A stretch of DNA of 7,412 nucleotides, from contig JABDQB010000031.1 of the NCBI GenBank assembly GCA_013042495.1, positions 1 to 7,412 on the forward strand. Direction: 5' to 3'. Positions within the stretch are counted from its first letter, which is position 1. Every line of letters starts with the position of its first letter. This DNA comes from Gemmatimonadota bacterium. Lineage in GTDB: Bacteria > Gemmatimonadota > Gemmatimonadetes > Palauibacterales > Palauibacteraceae. Below the pieces are notes generated by a model that was not told the origin of the DNA, did not search any database, and saw only the letters and a program-made list of their open reading frames with translations. Positions 6,369 to 7,412 of the stretch are shown here, one piece after another. The position numbers were made by a program, and so were the translations under genes.

Positions 6369-7259
6369 GTGAGCGACATACAGAAGGTCGGGGTCATCGG
6401 CTGTGGGCTGATGGGGCGCGGGATCGCCCAGGTGAGCGCTGCCTCCGGCTACGAAACGGTTGTTCGGGAGGTCAACGAAGGCCTTCTGCAGGCCGGCCTG
6501 GAAGCGATCGGCAAGCAGCTCAATCGTGCCGTGGAGAAGGGAAAACTCGAAGCCGCCGATCGCGACGCGGCCCTCGCTCGCCTCATCGGAACCGTGTCGC
6601 TCGAGGACCTGGCCGATTGCGACATCATCATCGAGGCGATCGTCGAGGACATCGAAGTGAAGAAGGACCTTTTCGGGGCCCTCGATCGGCAGTGTCCCGA
6701 GAACACGATCTTCTCTTCGAACACGTCCAGCCTGACGGTCACCGAGATGGGGGCCTCGACGTCCCGGCCCGATCGCTTCGTGGGCCTGCACTTCTTCAAC
6801 CCCGTCCCGATCATGAAGCTCGTCGAGGTCGTGCGCACGGGCGCGACCTCCGACGCGACGTTCGATCGCGCCTTCGCGTTCGCACGATCGCTGGGCAAGG
6901 TGCCGATCGCGTGCACCGACAACTCGGGCTTCGTGGTGAATCGGCTGCTCGTGCCCTACATGCTGGATGCTATTCGCGCGTACGAGGAAGGAATCGGGTC
7001 GATCGAGGACATCGATACGGGTATGAAGCTCGGTTGCGGCTACCCGATGGGGCCTTTCATCCTGGGTGATTTCGTTGGCCTGGACACTCTCTACTACATC
7101 GCCGAGATCATGTTCGACGAGTACCGGGAGAAGCGTTTCGCGCCGCCGCCCCTCCTGAAGCGGATGTACCTGGCCGGGTACCACGGGCGGAAGGTCGGCA
7201 AGGGCTTCTACGACTATTCGGGGGACGAGCCCGTCGTGTCGGAGTTCGTGAGGCGATGA
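6369..7259 (+). CDS. 3-hydroxyacyl-CoA (3-hydroxybutyryl-CoA) dehydrogenase
   Basis: The product is 296 residues from GTG 6369. It is a stand-alone enzyme of the Hbd/PaaH type, slightly longer than the usual 280-odd residues, and not a FadB-type fusion. It interconverts (S)-3-hydroxyacyl-CoA and 3-ketoacyl-CoA with NAD(H). The N-terminal Rossmann domain has GVIGCGLMGRG (8-18) for the dinucleotide and E34 at the end of strand 2, where Asp is common. Catalytic and substrate residues are S120 (NTSSL), H141 in HFFNPVP, E153 as partner of the histidine, and N191 in GFVVNRLL. The C-terminal helical domain carries GYPMGPF and DFVGLDT (224-240) and ends with the family motif HGRKVGKGFYDYS (272-284). 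It is cytosolic and probably dimeric. It makes the substrate of the thiolase at 3190, though two membrane-related genes lie between them. Its TGA overlaps the next ATG. Confidence 0.95.
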   Translation: MSDIQKVGVIGCGLMGRGIAQVSAASGYETVVREVNEGLLQAGLEAIGKQLNRAVEKGKLEAADRDAALARLIGTVSLEDLADCDIIIEAIVEDIEVKKDLFGALDRQCPENTIFSSNTSSLTVTEMGASTSRPDRFVGLHFFNPVPIMKLVEVVRTGATSDATFDRAFAFARSLGKVPIACTDNSGFVVNRLLVPYMLDAIRAYEEGIGSIEDIDTGMKLGCGYPMGPFILGDFVGLDTLYYIAEIMFDEYREKRFAPPPLLKRMYLAGYHGRKVGKGFYDYSGDEPVVSEFVRR

Positions 7260-7412
7260 TCCGGCGGATTGGAATGCTCGCCGCCGCAGCCGCGCTCGCG
7301 CTCGCGCCGATCGGGTGCGACGACGATGACGATGAACTCACGGGCCCGTCGAACGCGCCGGCCAGCCACACGATCTCGCAGGACGGGATTCGCCACTTGC
7401 CCGGCCTCAACG
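7256..7412 (+). CDS. Predicted lipoprotein, 3' end outside the window
   Basis: A frame opens at ATG 7256, overlapping the preceding stop as ATGA, and stays open for 52 residues to the window edge. It begins MIRR, followed by an Ala/Leu-rich hydrophobic core (residues 7-17) and APIGC, a plausible lipobox with C21 as the lipidated residue. Five aspartates and a glutamate follow directly (22-27). Asp right after the cysteine is the inner-membrane retention signal in E. coli, but that rule does not hold in all phyla. The visible mature part (residues 38-52, HTISQDGIRHLPGLN) has a look I associate with leaders of haem c or other metal-site domains, but no CxxCH is within the window. ATG 7274 would also give a signal peptide but lacks the arginines. 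Overlapping translation suggests co-expression with the dehydrogenase. The function is unknown. Confidence 0.65.
   Translation, partial: MIRRIGMLAAAAALALAPIGCDDDDDELTGPSNAPASHTISQDGIRHLPGLN

Noticed and set aside
5500..6372. 290-codon + strand frame overlapping the membrane-hairpin gene
   Set aside because: Its translation is Arg/Gly/Ser-rich with no hydrophobic segments. The 5510 frame gives balanced composition, helices and two membrane segments, and ends before the next ribosome site.
6327..7184. 285-codon open frame on the minus strand opposite the hydroxyacyl-CoA dehydrogenase
   Set aside because: Shadow frame. The + strand carries all family motifs and a ribosome site.
1..7412. Mobile element, CRISPR array, tRNA/rRNA, toxin-antitoxin or phage-defence locus
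   Set aside because: No direct repeats with spacers, terminal inverted repeats, transposase or nuclease motifs, or cloverleaf-like sequence were seen. Base composition and gene style look uniform across the window.

Overview
The window is GC-rich and densely coded. All eight genes lie on the + strand with short gaps, using ATG or GTG starts and clear Shine-Dalgarno sites. Two predicted lipoproteins, one of them a haem c protein, suggest a Gram-negative, respiring bacterium. The general flavour (a helical N-terminal module ahead of a membrane-anchored domain, an ACAA2-like thiolase, a high-GC non-actinobacterial gene style) makes me think of Gemmatimonadota or a related phylum. That is recollection of family look and not a search result, so the placement is low confidence. 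I see no tRNA, rRNA, CRISPR, insertion sequence, integrase or other sign of a mobile element.

Layout. 2-661 is the end of a TPR protein whose start probably lies before the window. 690-1400 is a protein with a C-terminal double zinc ribbon, probably in the same transcript. 1464-1958 is a membrane-anchored (lipoprotein) monohaem cytochrome c, closed by a strong hairpin terminator at about 1993-2030. 2073-3128 is an NAD-type isocitrate/isopropylmalate dehydrogenase family enzyme. 3190-4383 is a thiolase with its complete catalytic triad. A 154-base gap with a long imperfect hairpin follows. 4538-5503 is a stomatin-like SPFH protein, followed 6 bases later by an uncharacterised protein with a two-helix membrane hairpin (5510-6346). 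6369-7259 is a 3-hydroxyacyl-CoA dehydrogenase. Its stop overlaps the start of a new lipoprotein (7256 onward) that runs off the end of the window.

How they fit together. The thiolase and the 3-hydroxyacyl-CoA dehydrogenase catalyse consecutive steps: 3-hydroxyacyl-CoA to 3-ketoacyl-CoA, then thiolysis to acetyl-CoA (or the reverse for C4 units). They are therefore likely to serve fatty-acid/short-chain acyl-CoA metabolism, although the acyl-CoA dehydrogenase and enoyl-CoA hydratase are not in this window. The stomatin-like gene and its small membrane neighbour are inserted between these two enzymes. The cytochrome is probably an independent unit in electron transfer.

This is mostly ordinary housekeeping-type chromosome. 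The least explained parts are the stomatin/membrane-hairpin pair, the zinc-ribbon protein with an unrecognised N-terminal half, and the truncated penta-aspartate lipoprotein. I did not find convincing evidence for a wholly new system.
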